DNA from: an uncultured Veillonella sp.
GTDB taxonomy: Bacteria; Bacillota; Negativicutes; Veillonellales; Veillonellaceae
Direction of reading: 5' to 3'
Length of the DNA: 25,088 nucleotides
Assembly (NCBI GenBank): GCA_900552715.1
Contig: USAV01000017.1
Coordinates: 1-25,088 of the forward strand
The position numbers and the translations under genes are program-made. The stretch's first letter is position 1. Each line of letters starts with the position of its first letter. This document shows, piece after piece, positions 8,546 to 16,505 of the stretch. The notes beneath the pieces are model-generated. The model was not told the DNA's origin. It worked only from the letters and a program-made list of their open reading frames with translations, and did no database searches.

Positions 8546-9026
8546 TTTCTTTCTCCTCTGGATGGTCCGTAATCAATCGTAAATTAGTTGCTTTTTCAAT
8601 AAACAAATGCCCTTCTAAATGGTCAATTTCATGTTGAAAAATACGCGCCAAGAACCCTTCAGCTTTAATTGTTACCTTTTTATTATGAGGGTCAATACCT
8701 TTAACTGTGATTTTATCGAATCTTTCAACATCACCAAAATAACCAGGTACACTCAAACATCCTTCTGGGCCCACTTGGGAGCCTTCAGCATGAGTAATCT
8801 CAGGATTAATTAAAGCAATGAGACCACTACCAGCATGATCATCTACGACGATAATTCGTTTAGATACAGCTACTTGAGGTGCAGCCAGTCCAACGCCTTC
8901 AGTTTCATACATTGTTTCAGCCATATCATCGATAAGGGCTCTAAGTTTTTTATTAACATGTTCTACAGGTTCCGCAATTTGTTTTAAAACGGGATGACCT
9001 GCTTTCACAACATCTAATACTGCCAT
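8538..9026 (-). CDS. def: Peptide deformylase
   Basis: Metalloenzyme that removes the N-formyl group from nascent proteins. All three signature motifs are present: GVGLAAPQ (44-51), EGCLSVP (88-94) with metal ligand Cys90, and HEIDH (132-136), whose two histidines complete the metal site and whose Glu133 is catalytic. Length 162 residues is typical. The ATG at 9026 follows AGGAG by 5 bases, 13 bases beyond the priA stop. The sequence AGGAG that initiates fmt lies within the end of this gene. Confidence 0.97.
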   Translation of the reverse strand: MAVLDVVKAGHPVLKQIAEPVEHVNKKLRALIDDMAETMYETEGVGLAAPQVAVSKRIIVVDDHAGSGLIALINPEITHAEGSQVGPEGCLSVPGYFGDVERFDKITVKGIDPHNKKVTIKAEGFLARIFQHEIDHLEGHLFIEKATNLRLITDHPEEKEIV

Positions 9027-9039
9027 TTAAACTCCTATA

Positions 9040-11223
9040 CTAAACTGGATCCACATCAATCAAAAGACCTTCTTGTGTGAAGATCCACGAATTATATATA
9101 TATTCTTTTAAATTTGATAAATCGGTACCGCGAATCATAATCGCTAATCGATACATATCCCGTACCTTTTTAATACTTGCTTCATAAGGTCCATTGATGA
9201 GAATATCGTCATTACCTTTATGGGCCTCTAAATCGCTTACAATGCGATTAGCAATGGTCTCCAAGGTGTCCATATTCTGATGACGCACTACCATATGTAT
9301 CATCTCTCTAAATGGAGGATATCCTAAGGCTTTACGATTTTGAATTTCTTCATTGTAAAAGCCTACATAATCATGAGCCTTACTCTTTATTATAGCATAA
9401 TTTAAAGGATTATATGTTTGTATAACTACACTGCCCGTTTTATCACCTCGACCAGCCCTACCAGAAGTCTGGGTAAGCAAATCAAAGGTTCGTTCAGATG
9501 CAGTATATACAGGAATATTTAAAACGGAATCAGCCGTTAAAATACCAACAGCTGTTACATCTTTAAAGTCATGCCCTTTTGATACCATTTGAGTTCCCAA
9601 TAAAATATCATATTTATGAGCCCCAAAATCATGTAAAATATCTTCTGCTAATTGCTTATTCTTTGTCACATCTTGATCAAGTCGAGCAATACGTGCAGAC
9701 TTAAAGTGCCGTCGTAATTCTTCTTCAACCTTTTGTGTGCCTGAGCCAAAGAACTTAATACGTTTGCTATGACATTTTGGGCATACTGTAGGAATTGGTT
9801 CATGATGTTCACAATAATGACAACGTAATTCCTCACCAGCCTGATGATACACCATGGCCACATCACAATGTGGACACATAATAGTTTCCCCACAATCTCT
9901 ACACATAACAAATGTATTGTAACCACGTCTATTCAAAAGAATAATCATTTGATTATGTTCATTCAATGTTTTTTGAATCAAGCTACTCATAGCATCAGAA
10001 AAAACAGAATAGTTACCATGAAGAATTTCTTCCTTCATATCAACAATCGTTACCTTTGGCATTGGTTGTTCAAAAATTCGGTGCGGTAACTCTAGCAACT
10101 GATACTCCCCTTGCTTGGCTTTATAATACGAAGTAACAGATGGTGTAGCAGAGCCCAATATGACAGGACAACCATGTGCTTCTCCACGCCATAAGGCAAC
10201 GTTGCGGGCATGATATCGAACCATATCCTCTTGCTTATAAGATGTATCGTGTTCTTCATCGACTACGATTAGACCAATATCCTCTGCTGGAGCAAAAACT
10301 GCTGATCGGGCACCAATGATAATATGGCTATCCTTACGACGCAAACGCTCCCAGTTATTATTGCGTTGTTGAACAGTTAATTTACTATGAAATACTACAA
10401 CTTCATCACCAAAGGTTTCTACAAAGCGCCGTACAATTTGATCTGTCAAAATAATTTCTGGAACCAGTATAATGGCCGTCTTATCTTGACTTATACAGCG
10501 TGCTGTGGCTTTTAAATATAGCTGCGTTTTTCCACTACCTGTTACACCATGCAATAAAAAGGTTTTATGTTGATGTGAATTCATCGCCTTTTGAATAGGC
10601 TCATATACCGCTTGTTGTGCATCAGTTAATGGTATATTGACTTCTGCTGTAAACAGTTCATCAAAGGTAGTCTTTGTAGCTTTAAATCTAGATTCAATGG
10701 TAATCCCCTGAGCTTCACTCACTTGTTTAATGACCATACGTGAAAATCCTTTGGCCAATAATAAAGCTTTTGATGCACCACCTACTTCAAGTAAATATTT
10801 TGCCAATTCCCGTTGCTTCTTTTTTCGCTCACTAAATTGTTCTACAGAAAAAGCAGGCGTAACAACAAGCCACTCTTCCTTAGGCGCTTCATAGGATTTA
10901 AGGGTTTTATTAACCGTAAACAAACGTAGTGCATCGCCATAAGAGAATAAATAATATTCATTTAAACGACGTGCAGTGTCCATCATTTCAGGGGTAAACC
11001 ACGGTTCATTGTCTAATACTTGAACAATATTTCGTAATTTAAATTCAGGGGGTTCTAATAATTCTTCATAACCAGTTAGAATACCCTCTTCACGACTATT
11101 GCCTAATGGAATAAGTACACGTGTGCCAGGTAAGACATTCCCAAACTTTTCAGGCATTAAGTAACTTAATGGTTTATGAAGTTGTTTAGCAGGTCTATTA
11201 ATAATAACTTTTGCGACACGCAT
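9040..11223 (-). CDS. priA: Primosomal replication restart helicase PriA
   Basis: Superfamily 2 3'-5' DNA helicase that reloads the replisome at stalled forks. The N-terminal 3'-end-binding domain (about 1-110) and a winged-helix region precede the helicase core: Walker A GVTGSGKT (226-233), Walker B DEEH (322-325) and GSAT (357-360). Eight cysteines in four pairs (441/444, 450/453, 468/471, 481/484) form the two zinc sites, and the QMVSKGHDF motif lies in the second RecA lobe. The 727 residues are complete. The ATG at 11223 has AAGGA 8-9 bases upstream. A terminator-like hairpin separates it from metK, so it may have its own promoter. Confidence 0.97.
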   Translation of the reverse strand: MRVAKVIINRPAKQLHKPLSYLMPEKFGNVLPGTRVLIPLGNSREEGILTGYEELLEPPEFKLRNIVQVLDNEPWFTPEMMDTARRLNEYYLFSYGDALRLFTVNKTLKSYEAPKEEWLVVTPAFSVEQFSERKKKQRELAKYLLEVGGASKALLLAKGFSRMVIKQVSEAQGITIESRFKATKTTFDELFTAEVNIPLTDAQQAVYEPIQKAMNSHQHKTFLLHGVTGSGKTQLYLKATARCISQDKTAIILVPEIILTDQIVRRFVETFGDEVVVFHSKLTVQQRNNNWERLRRKDSHIIIGARSAVFAPAEDIGLIVVDEEHDTSYKQEDMVRYHARNVALWRGEAHGCPVILGSATPSVTSYYKAKQGEYQLLELPHRIFEQPMPKVTIVDMKEEILHGNYSVFSDAMSSLIQKTLNEHNQMIILLNRRGYNTFVMCRDCGETIMCPHCDVAMVYHQAGEELRCHYCEHHEPIPTVCPKCHSKRIKFFGSGTQKVEEELRRHFKSARIARLDQDVTKNKQLAEDILHDFGAHKYDILLGTQMVSKGHDFKDVTAVGILTADSVLNIPVYTASERTFDLLTQTSGRAGRGDKTGSVVIQTYNPLNYAIIKSKAHDYVGFYNEEIQNRKALGYPPFREMIHMVVRHQNMDTLETIANRIVSDLEAHKGNDDILINGPYEASIKKVRDMYRLAIMIRGTDLSNLKEYIYNSWIFTQEGLLIDVDPV

Positions 11224-11242
11224 ACACTATTTCCTTTCATTT

Positions 11243-11248
11243 ATTATA
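11243..11248 (-). promoter_or_regulatory. Possible -10 element for priA
   Basis: A perfect TATAAT on the minus strand sits in the T-rich tail of the metK terminator, about 20 bases before the priA start codon. No convincing -35 hexamer is seen at 16-18 bases spacing (GTAGAA at 17). It is offered only because priA otherwise lies behind a terminator; AT-rich tails produce such hexamers by chance. Confidence 0.25.
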
Positions 11249-11284
11249 AAAGGTCTCAGTAGAAATTCTACTAAGACCTTTTGT
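11248..11284 (-). terminator. Intrinsic terminator of metK
   Basis: A 15-position stem with one mismatch (arms beginning aaaaggtct and ending agacctttt) and a 3-base loop lies just past the metK stop. Read on the minus strand the stem runs into a T-rich tail (CCTTTTATAATA). The tail is interrupted by A residues, so efficiency may be partial and some readthrough into priA is possible. Confidence 0.75.
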
Positions 11285-11285
11285 A

Positions 11286-12476
11286 TTATAAGCCAGCTTC
11301 AGCTTTTAAAATTGCTGCTTTGTCAGTACGTTCCCAAGGTAAATCTACATCAGTTCTACCGAAGTGACCATATGCTGCAGTTTTGCGATAATGAGGTTTT
11401 AACAAATCAAGCATTTCAATAATACCTGCTGGACGAAGGTCGAAATGTTTCTTAACGAGTTCTTGAATTTTAGTTTCCTCAACATGACCTGTACCAAAAG
11501 TATCAACTAAGATAGATACAGGATGAGCAACGCCGATTGCGTAAGCAACTTGTACTTCACATTTGTCAGCAAGACCTGCTGCAACAACGTTTTTAGCTAC
11601 ATAACGAGCAGCATATGCTGCGGAGCGGTCTACCTTAGATGGATCTTTACCAGAGAAAGCACCGCCGCCATGACGAGCCATACCACCATAAGTATCTACG
11701 ATAATTTTACGGCCAGTCAAACCAGCATCACCATGAGGGCCACCGATTACGAAACGGCCAGTTGGGTTGATGAAGTATTTTGTATTTTCATCAACAAATT
11801 CAGCAGGCAACGCTGCATCGATAACAAAGCGTTTCAAATCTGCTTTAATTTGTTCTTGAGTTACTTCAGGACTATGTTGCGTAGAAATAACGATTGTATC
11901 AATACGTTTTGGTTTACCATCAACATACTCAACAGTAACTTGAGTTTTACCATCTGGACGAAGGTATGTTAACGTGCCATCTTTACGAACTTCTGTAAGA
12001 CGACGAGATAAACGATGAGCTAAAGAAATAGGCATAGGCATAAGTTCAGGTGTTTCATTGGATGCATAACCAAACATCATACCTTGGTCACCAGCACCAA
12101 TTTTATCTAGTGCTTCACCATTACCTTCTTTAGATTCTAGCGCTTCATCTACGCCCATAGCGATATCAGCAGATTGTTCATCAATAGAAACAAGTACACC
12201 GCAAGTATCGCAGTCAAAACCAAATTTAGCACGTGTATAGCCGATATCTCGAACAGTATCACGTACGATGCGAGGAATATCCACATAAGTATTGGTAGAG
12301 ATTTCACCTACTACATGAACTAGACCCGTAGTAACTAAAGTTTCACAAGCTACACGAGCAGTTGGATCTTTTTCAATAATCGCATCCAAAACAGCATCAG
12401 AAATTTGGTCAGCTATTTTATCTGGATGGCCTTCAGTAACAGACTCAGAAGTAAAAAACATATGTTTTTCAGCCAT
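11286..12476 (-). CDS. metK: S-adenosylmethionine synthetase
   Basis: Makes SAM from methionine and ATP in the cytosol, as a tetramer in the bacterial family. The 396-residue protein is full length with the classic signatures GHPDK (16-20), GAGDQGMMFGY (127-137) and the P-loop-like GGGAFSGKD (270-278), and the ATP/Mg residues around them. The ATG at 12476 follows AGGAGG with 5 bases between. The gene is preceded by a SAM-I riboswitch with a terminator ending 17 bases from the start codon, so expression is expected to fall when SAM is abundant. A terminator follows, so it is probably a single-gene transcript. SAM feeds RlmN, RsmB and RsmD encoded nearby. Confidence 0.98.
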   Translation of the reverse strand: MAEKHMFFTSESVTEGHPDKIADQISDAVLDAIIEKDPTARVACETLVTTGLVHVVGEISTNTYVDIPRIVRDTVRDIGYTRAKFGFDCDTCGVLVSIDEQSADIAMGVDEALESKEGNGEALDKIGAGDQGMMFGYASNETPELMPMPISLAHRLSRRLTEVRKDGTLTYLRPDGKTQVTVEYVDGKPKRIDTIVISTQHSPEVTQEQIKADLKRFVIDAALPAEFVDENTKYFINPTGRFVIGGPHGDAGLTGRKIIVDTYGGMARHGGGAFSGKDPSKVDRSAAYAARYVAKNVVAAGLADKCEVQVAYAIGVAHPVSILVDTFGTGHVEETKIQELVKKHFDLRPAGIIEMLDLLKPHYRKTAAYGHFGRTDVDLPWERTDKAAILKAEAGL

Positions 12477-12493
12477 TTTATCCTCCTAATACG

Positions 12494-12524
12494 AAAAAAA
12501 GCCTCTCATGTACTCATGAGAGAC
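12494..12524 (-). terminator. Riboswitch-controlled terminator before metK
   Basis: On the minus strand a hairpin with an 8-bp perfect core (ctctcatg, loop agta, catgagag), extendable past one mismatch, is followed by seven consecutive T residues. The first half of its stem can alternatively pair with the 3' strand of aptamer P1: minus-strand atgggag at 12526-12532 with ctctcat at 12516-12522, seven base pairs including one G-U and a 3-base loop. That is the expected antiterminator. The metK ribosome site lies just downstream at 12481-12487. Confidence 0.9.
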
Positions 12525-12525
12525 C

Positions 12526-12627
12526 CTCCCATCTAACGACATTTGTCATAGGAATTAGCACCTTTTCCTCTTGGAATGGTTGCTGTAGCTTCACAGGGCC
12601 TATCCCTCCACTACTCTTGATGAGTTA
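12526..12627 (-). ncRNA. SAM-I riboswitch (S-box) aptamer
   Basis: The minus-strand leader of metK matches the conserved S-box core in order: CTCATCAAGAG, GTGGAGGGA, GGCCCTGTGAAGC, CAGCAACC, GGTGCTAATTCC and a closing GATGGGAG. P1 pairs ctcatc (12619-12624) with gatggg (12528-12533), including one G-U. P3 is the short arm between CAACC and GGTGC, and P4 is the arm after AATTCC. SAM binding should stabilise P1, release the terminator and switch metK off. The aptamer starts within a few bases of the predicted transcription start, so the leader is almost entirely riboswitch. Confidence 0.95.
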
Positions 12628-12634
12628 CAGAAAT

Positions 12635-12663
12635 ATTATAGTGTATTTACATTGATAAAGCAA
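12635..12663 (-). promoter_or_regulatory. Sigma-A type promoter of metK
   Basis: On the minus strand TTGCTT (12658-12663) and a perfect TATAAT (12635-12640) are separated by exactly 17 bases. The predicted start falls near 12628, at the 5' edge of the riboswitch. The -35 element lies only 7 bases beyond the sulP stop codon. No terminator separates sulP from this promoter, so sulP transcripts may also enter the riboswitch. Confidence 0.8.
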
Positions 12664-12670
12664 GTCATTA

Positions 12671-14335
12671 TTATATTTCTTTCGCCTCTAATAAAGCCAA
12701 ATCGTGTTCAGCTTTGTGAAGAGCACTATCAAATTTTCGATACATGTGATGGCGACCAAGAATATCTAGAAAATCAGACTTGTACATTTCGCGACGTATA
12801 TCATAACTTACATCACTTAGTAATACCTCGATACCTCTCTTTTGGAGTTCTTCGATGATACTACGTAATATACGTAAGCCCGTTAAATCCACAAATGGTA
12901 CTTTCACAAAACGAATTATCAAATATTTAGGATCTTTATGAATCGAATTTAAAGCCCGATCAAAAGCGCTTATAGCACCAAAAAATAACGGGCCTTCTAC
13001 TGTATATACCATGATATCAGGATGTATTGTGATTTCATGTTTAATCTGCTCGGATAATTCAGCACAACTTGCTTCGTGCACATCTATGGTATTAACCATT
13101 TTACGCATGAATTGTAATACAGCGAGCACAACACCTACGTTTACGGCTACAACCAAGTCTGTAAAAATGGTTAAAAAGAATGTGAGCAGTAAAATGACTT
13201 GATCTGGTCGTGGCGCTAAAATTAGCATGCGAACAAATCGCGGCGCATCACTCATATTATAGGCCACAACAAATAGAATGGCTGCCATTGATGCTAACGG
13301 AATATATACAGCATAAGGTGCTAAAAATAATAAGATAATGCATAGTGTTATGGCATGAATGATACCGGCCAATGGAGAATTACCACCTTGGCGAATATTG
13401 GTAGCAGTACGCGCAATCGCTCCTGTAGATGCAATACCACCAAATAAAGGGGCAAATATATTAGCCAGCCCTTGTCCAAACAACTCAGTATTTGATTCAT
13501 GCTTTGTACCACTCATACCATCTGCTACAACTGCAGATAATAATGATTCTATCGCACCTAGCATAGCAATGGTAAAAGCAGGTCCTATTAAAGTTAATAT
13601 TTTATCAAAGCTTAGAATCGGTATAGAGAATTCTGGTAAACCTTGAGGAATGCCTCCAAAAGCACTACCAATAGTCAATACACTAGGAAATTGATAAACA
13701 GCTTGAATAATAGTAGCTACAACCATGGCCACAATAGGAGCTGGTACTTTTTTGACATACGGAATTCTAGGTAATATCAATAATAAAGCTAAACTTAATA
13801 CGGCAATACCCAATGTTGGTAAATCTGAATTTGGCAATGATTGAATCATAGCCCATAATTTCTCATGAAAATGAGCCATATAAGGTAATTGAGGAAATCC
13901 AAAGAAATACGGCCATTGACTAACCCATATCGTAACCCCGATACCAGCTGTGAACCCCATAATAACAGGAGCAGGAATAAATCGGATAACTGTACCTAAC
14001 TTCGCTACGCTCATTAAGATAAGCATAATACCAGCCATCATAGTAGCGATTTGTAAACCTTCAAACCCATAGTTTACAACTATACTACTTAATAGGACGA
14101 TAAAAGCCCCTGTAGGTCCTGCAATCTGCACAGGTGAACCACCAAATAAGGATACAAATATACCTGCAATAATTGCCGTATAAATACCTGCCTGTGGCGT
14201 AACTCCACTAGCAATAGCAAAGGCCATGGCTAATGGTAGTGCTACGACCCCTACCACCAAACCAGCAATAATATTATTGCTCCATTTATCTTTGCTCAAA
14301 GAGCCATCCAAATAAGCTTTTTGAATAGCAAACAT
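12671..14335 (-). CDS. SulP family anion transporter with STAS domain
   Basis: Inner-membrane SLC26/SulP transporter; substrates in this family include sulfate, bicarbonate and dicarboxylates, and the sequence does not decide between them. About ten or more hydrophobic segments fill residues 20-420, with the N-terminal signature GGSPVQIAGPTGAF (65-78). A cytoplasmic STAS domain follows (about 435-545), with VPFVDLTGL at 479-487 in the loop that is phosphorylated in anti-sigma antagonists. I place the start at ATG 14335, giving 554 residues; a TTG at 14386 would add 17 residues without a clear ribosome site. The site before ATG 14335 is also weak (AAGTG at 8 bases). It lies between coaBC and metK with no clear promoter or terminator. 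Confidence 0.9.
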   Translation of the reverse strand: MFAIQKAYLDGSLSKDKWSNNIIAGLVVGVVALPLAMAFAIASGVTPQAGIYTAIIAGIFVSLFGGSPVQIAGPTGAFIVLLSSIVVNYGFEGLQIATMMAGIMLILMSVAKLGTVIRFIPAPVIMGFTAGIGVTIWVSQWPYFFGFPQLPYMAHFHEKLWAMIQSLPNSDLPTLGIAVLSLALLLILPRIPYVKKVPAPIVAMVVATIIQAVYQFPSVLTIGSAFGGIPQGLPEFSIPILSFDKILTLIGPAFTIAMLGAIESLLSAVVADGMSGTKHESNTELFGQGLANIFAPLFGGIASTGAIARTATNIRQGGNSPLAGIIHAITLCIILLFLAPYAVYIPLASMAAILFVVAYNMSDAPRFVRMLILAPRPDQVILLLTFFLTIFTDLVVAVNVGVVLAVLQFMRKMVNTIDVHEASCAELSEQIKHEITIHPDIMVYTVEGPLFFGAISAFDRALNSIHKDPKYLIIRFVKVPFVDLTGLRILRSIIEELQKRGIEVLLSDVSYDIRREMYKSDFLDILGRHHMYRKFDSALHKAEHDLALLEAKEI

Positions 14336-14399
14336 GTAAATAACACTTCTTTCTATGTACAACAAACTACAAAATATAAGATACAATCATATATCAGTG

Positions 14400-15593
14400 C
14401 TATTTATTTTTTACTAATTCCACAACTTCTTTCATAATGTTATGAGCTAACTCAGATTTTTTCATATTAGGCATTTCTTTTGGATCTTTATTAGGATATA
14501 AGAAGTAGCCTTCATTTGTATCTACATTAAAACCAGCATTAGACTTACTTACGTCATTGGCTACAAGCATATCTAGATTTTTTCTAGCTACCTTATCTTG
14601 ACCATACTCGATTACATGTTCTGTTTCTGCTGCAAACCCCACAAGAATTTGATGTTTCTTTTTAGCACCTAAACCTTGTAGGATATCTGGATTCTTAACA
14701 AGTTCTAATGTCATAGACTCCATTTTTTTTATTTTTTGCTCTGCTTTGTGAAGAACTCTAAAGTCAGATACTGCAGCCGCCATAACAACTACATCTACCG
14801 TATCATATCGAGATTCAACAGCTTCTTGCATAGATAAAGCAGAATCAACAGGAACGAAATCTACGCCACTTGGTACAGCTAAAGATGTAGGAGCACTAAC
14901 TAAAATAACATTAGCCCCCATGCGTGCTGCTTGTTCAGCAATAGCGTACCCCATTTTACCGCTAGAACGATTACCAATATAACGAACAGGATCGATGTTT
15001 TCTTGCGTACCACCAGCGGTAACAAGTACTGTGGTACCTTCAAGCTCATTAGATTTGCACATCTGCGATTCAAGCCATTCTACAATGGCTTCAGGCTCTG
15101 GTAGACGCCCCACACCAGTGATACCACAGGCCAGCCAACCTTCAGCCGGTTCCATAATATGGTACCCCAAAGCCTGTAATCCCTCTAAATTTCGTTGCGT
15201 AATAGGATTATTATACATTTCGGTATTCATAGCAGGACAAAGATATTTTGGCGCCGTAGTAGCCATTATTGTTGTCGTTAGCATATCATCTGCAATACCG
15301 GCATAGATTTTGCCAATCACATTTGCTGTAGCAGGTACAACCACATATGCATCTGCCCATGTTGCTAGTGCAATATGCTCCACATCCCATTGGTGTACTT
15401 GTTCAAACATGTCGATAGCTACAGGATGTCCACTAATTTCACCAAATGTAAGTGGTGAAGCTATATGAGTGGCGTTTTCAGTCATAACAACCTTTACTTC
15501 AGCACCCTTTTTACGAAGTCGGCTTACTACTTCAATTGCCTTATACGCTGCAATACCTGCAGATACAGCGACAATGATATGTTTTCCGCGCAT
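14400..15593 (-). CDS. coaBC: Bifunctional phosphopantothenoylcysteine synthetase/decarboxylase
   Basis: Fused enzyme that ligates cysteine to 4'-phosphopantothenate (CoaB, CTP-dependent) and decarboxylates the product (CoaC, FMN-dependent) in coenzyme A synthesis. The CoaC half (about 1-180) has catalytic His73, the PAMNTEM motif (120-126) and catalytic Cys156 in WLACG. The CoaB half (about 186-395) has TAGGTQENIDPVR (192-204), NRSSGKMG (208-215) and a KIKK segment in the active-site loop. Length 397 residues is typical. The ATG at 15593 follows AGGAG by 6 bases. CoaD, two steps later in the pathway, is encoded in the same window. Confidence 0.97.
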   Translation of the reverse strand: MRGKHIIVAVSAGIAAYKAIEVVSRLRKKGAEVKVVMTENATHIASPLTFGEISGHPVAIDMFEQVHQWDVEHIALATWADAYVVVPATANVIGKIYAGIADDMLTTTIMATTAPKYLCPAMNTEMYNNPITQRNLEGLQALGYHIMEPAEGWLACGITGVGRLPEPEAIVEWLESQMCKSNELEGTTVLVTAGGTQENIDPVRYIGNRSSGKMGYAIAEQAARMGANVILVSAPTSLAVPSGVDFVPVDSALSMQEAVESRYDTVDVVVMAAAVSDFRVLHKAEQKIKKMESMTLELVKNPDILQGLGAKKKHQILVGFAAETEHVIEYGQDKVARKNLDMLVANDVSKSNAGFNVDTNEGYFLYPNKDPKEMPNMKKSELAHNIMKEVVELVKNK

Positions 15594-15605
15594 GTTCTTC
15601 TCCTT

Positions 15606-15639
15606 TTAAAAATTCCTTGTATCAAGGATACAAGGAATT
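15606..15639 (-). terminator. Terminator-like hairpin between rpoZ and coaBC
   Basis: A perfect 13-bp stem (arms aattccttgtatc at 15611-15623 and gatacaaggaatt at 15627-15639) with a 3-base loop is followed on the minus strand by TTTTTAAAA, merging into the coaBC ribosome site AAGGAG. It has the form of an intrinsic terminator or attenuator inside the operon, or an mRNA processing or stability element. It begins about 8 bases after the rpoZ stop codon. Confidence 0.75.
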
Positions 15640-15647
15640 GATTAATC

Positions 15648-15863
15648 TTATTTAATGCCTTCTTTTGTGCGTTTATAAGTCACTTCACCTTCGGCAATTT
15701 CATAAAATGCCAAGGATACAGGCTTGTCAGTTGCATGTGTAGATTCAGCTAAGCATGGTTCACCATCTGTTAATTCACGAGCGCGTTTAGCTGCTAATGT
15801 TACCAAAGTATATTTGCTATCAACTTGACTTTCCAATTTTTTCAATGGAGGTTTTACCATCAT
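15648..15863 (-). CDS. rpoZ: DNA-directed RNA polymerase subunit omega
   Basis: Small subunit that helps assemble and stabilise RNA polymerase. The 71-residue product has the omega core motif YTLVTLAAKRARELTDG (about 18-34) and the following helix, then a short acidic/basic C-terminal tail ending in a TYKRTKEG segment. The frame is open to 15950, which would add 29 residues lying inside gmk. I chose ATG 15863 because GGAG lies 10 bases upstream (a second ATG follows immediately at 15860) and the resulting length matches Firmicutes omega. It starts 4 bases after the gmk stop, the usual gmk-rpoZ arrangement. Confidence 0.95.
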   Translation of the reverse strand: MMVKPPLKKLESQVDSKYTLVTLAAKRARELTDGEPCLAESTHATDKPVSLAFYEIAEGEVTYKRTKEGIK

Positions 15864-15867
15864 ACTA

Positions 15868-16497
15868 TCACTTCTCCTTAGACTCTTGATACTGTTTATA
15901 AATATATTGTATTTGTTCTTTATTACGACTAATCTTGCAAGCTTCTGCACGCAAAATTGACGCTACTCTTTCAGATGCATCTGCTAAATCATCATTTACA
16001 ACGATATAGTCATAACGATGTGCTAATGCCAATTCAGAACAAGCTAGTGATAATCTCTTATCAATAACCTCTTTTGCATCAGTACCACGATTATGTAATC
16101 GTTCAGATAATTCAGTTAAGGATGGCGGTACAATATAAATAAATACAGCATCACTAAAACGTTCCTTAACCTGCATAGCACCTTGAATATCAATTTCTAA
16201 CAGTACACTTTTACCTTCATCTAATAAATCCATTACATGTTGTTTCGGTGTACCGTAGTAATTATCATATACTTTTGCATATTCTAAAAATGCGTCTTCA
16301 CTTAATAGAGATTCAAACTCTTCTTTTGAGCGAAAGAAATAATTGACCCCTTCCACTTCACCAACACGTGGTGCCCGTGTTGTCATAGAAACGGAATAAA
16401 CTAGATTAGGCATTTCTTTTCGAATATTCGCACAAATCGTACCTTTACCTGCGCCAGATGGCCCGGATATAACGATTAATAATCCTCTGTCTGACAT
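15868..16497 (-). CDS. gmk: Guanylate kinase
   Basis: Phosphorylates GMP to GDP using ATP, a required step in GTP and dGTP supply. The P-loop GPSGAGKGT is at 12-20, followed by the GMP-binding region with RAPRVGEVEGVNYFF (about 42-56) and the LID segment with its Arg residues (HNRGTDAKEVIDKRL). Length is 209 residues, normal for the family. The ATG at 16497 follows AGGAG by 5 bases, 8 bases after the remA stop. It also connects to ppGpp physiology because Firmicutes Gmk is a known ppGpp target and omega is encoded next door. Confidence 0.97.
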   Translation of the reverse strand: MSDRGLLIVISGPSGAGKGTICANIRKEMPNLVYSVSMTTRAPRVGEVEGVNYFFRSKEEFESLLSEDAFLEYAKVYDNYYGTPKQHVMDLLDEGKSVLLEIDIQGAMQVKERFSDAVFIYIVPPSLTELSERLHNRGTDAKEVIDKRLSLACSELALAHRYDYIVVNDDLADASERVASILRAEACKISRNKEQIQYIYKQYQESKEK

Positions 16498-16505
16498 ATG
16501 TACTC

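Noticed and set aside
9666..10089. Overlapping minus (86 codons) and plus (81 codons) frames inside priA
   Set aside because: Both fall in the zinc-binding part of priA; Cys/His/Met-rich translations are frame shadows of the cysteine pairs.
11523..11972. 149-codon open frame on the plus strand
   Set aside because: It lies wholly within metK on the opposite strand, has no ribosome site and a low-complexity Thr/Ser/Cys-rich composition; metK is unambiguous.
12477..12634. T-box leader or other riboswitch class upstream of metK
   Set aside because: No T-box motif is present, while every SAM-I core element is present in order.
13359..13646. 95-codon plus-strand frame
   Set aside because: Antisense to the transmembrane region of sulP; the Pro/Ala/Ile pattern is what an antisense of hydrophobic codons gives.
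14336..14386. Longer sulP with TTG start at 14386
   Set aside because: No recognisable ribosome site before the TTG, and the added 17 residues are not typical of SulP N-termini; ATG 14335 fits the family better, though its own site is weak.
15864..15950. 29-residue N-terminal extension of rpoZ
   Set aside because: It overlaps gmk coding sequence, and GGAG lies at normal distance before ATG 15863, which gives a normal omega length.
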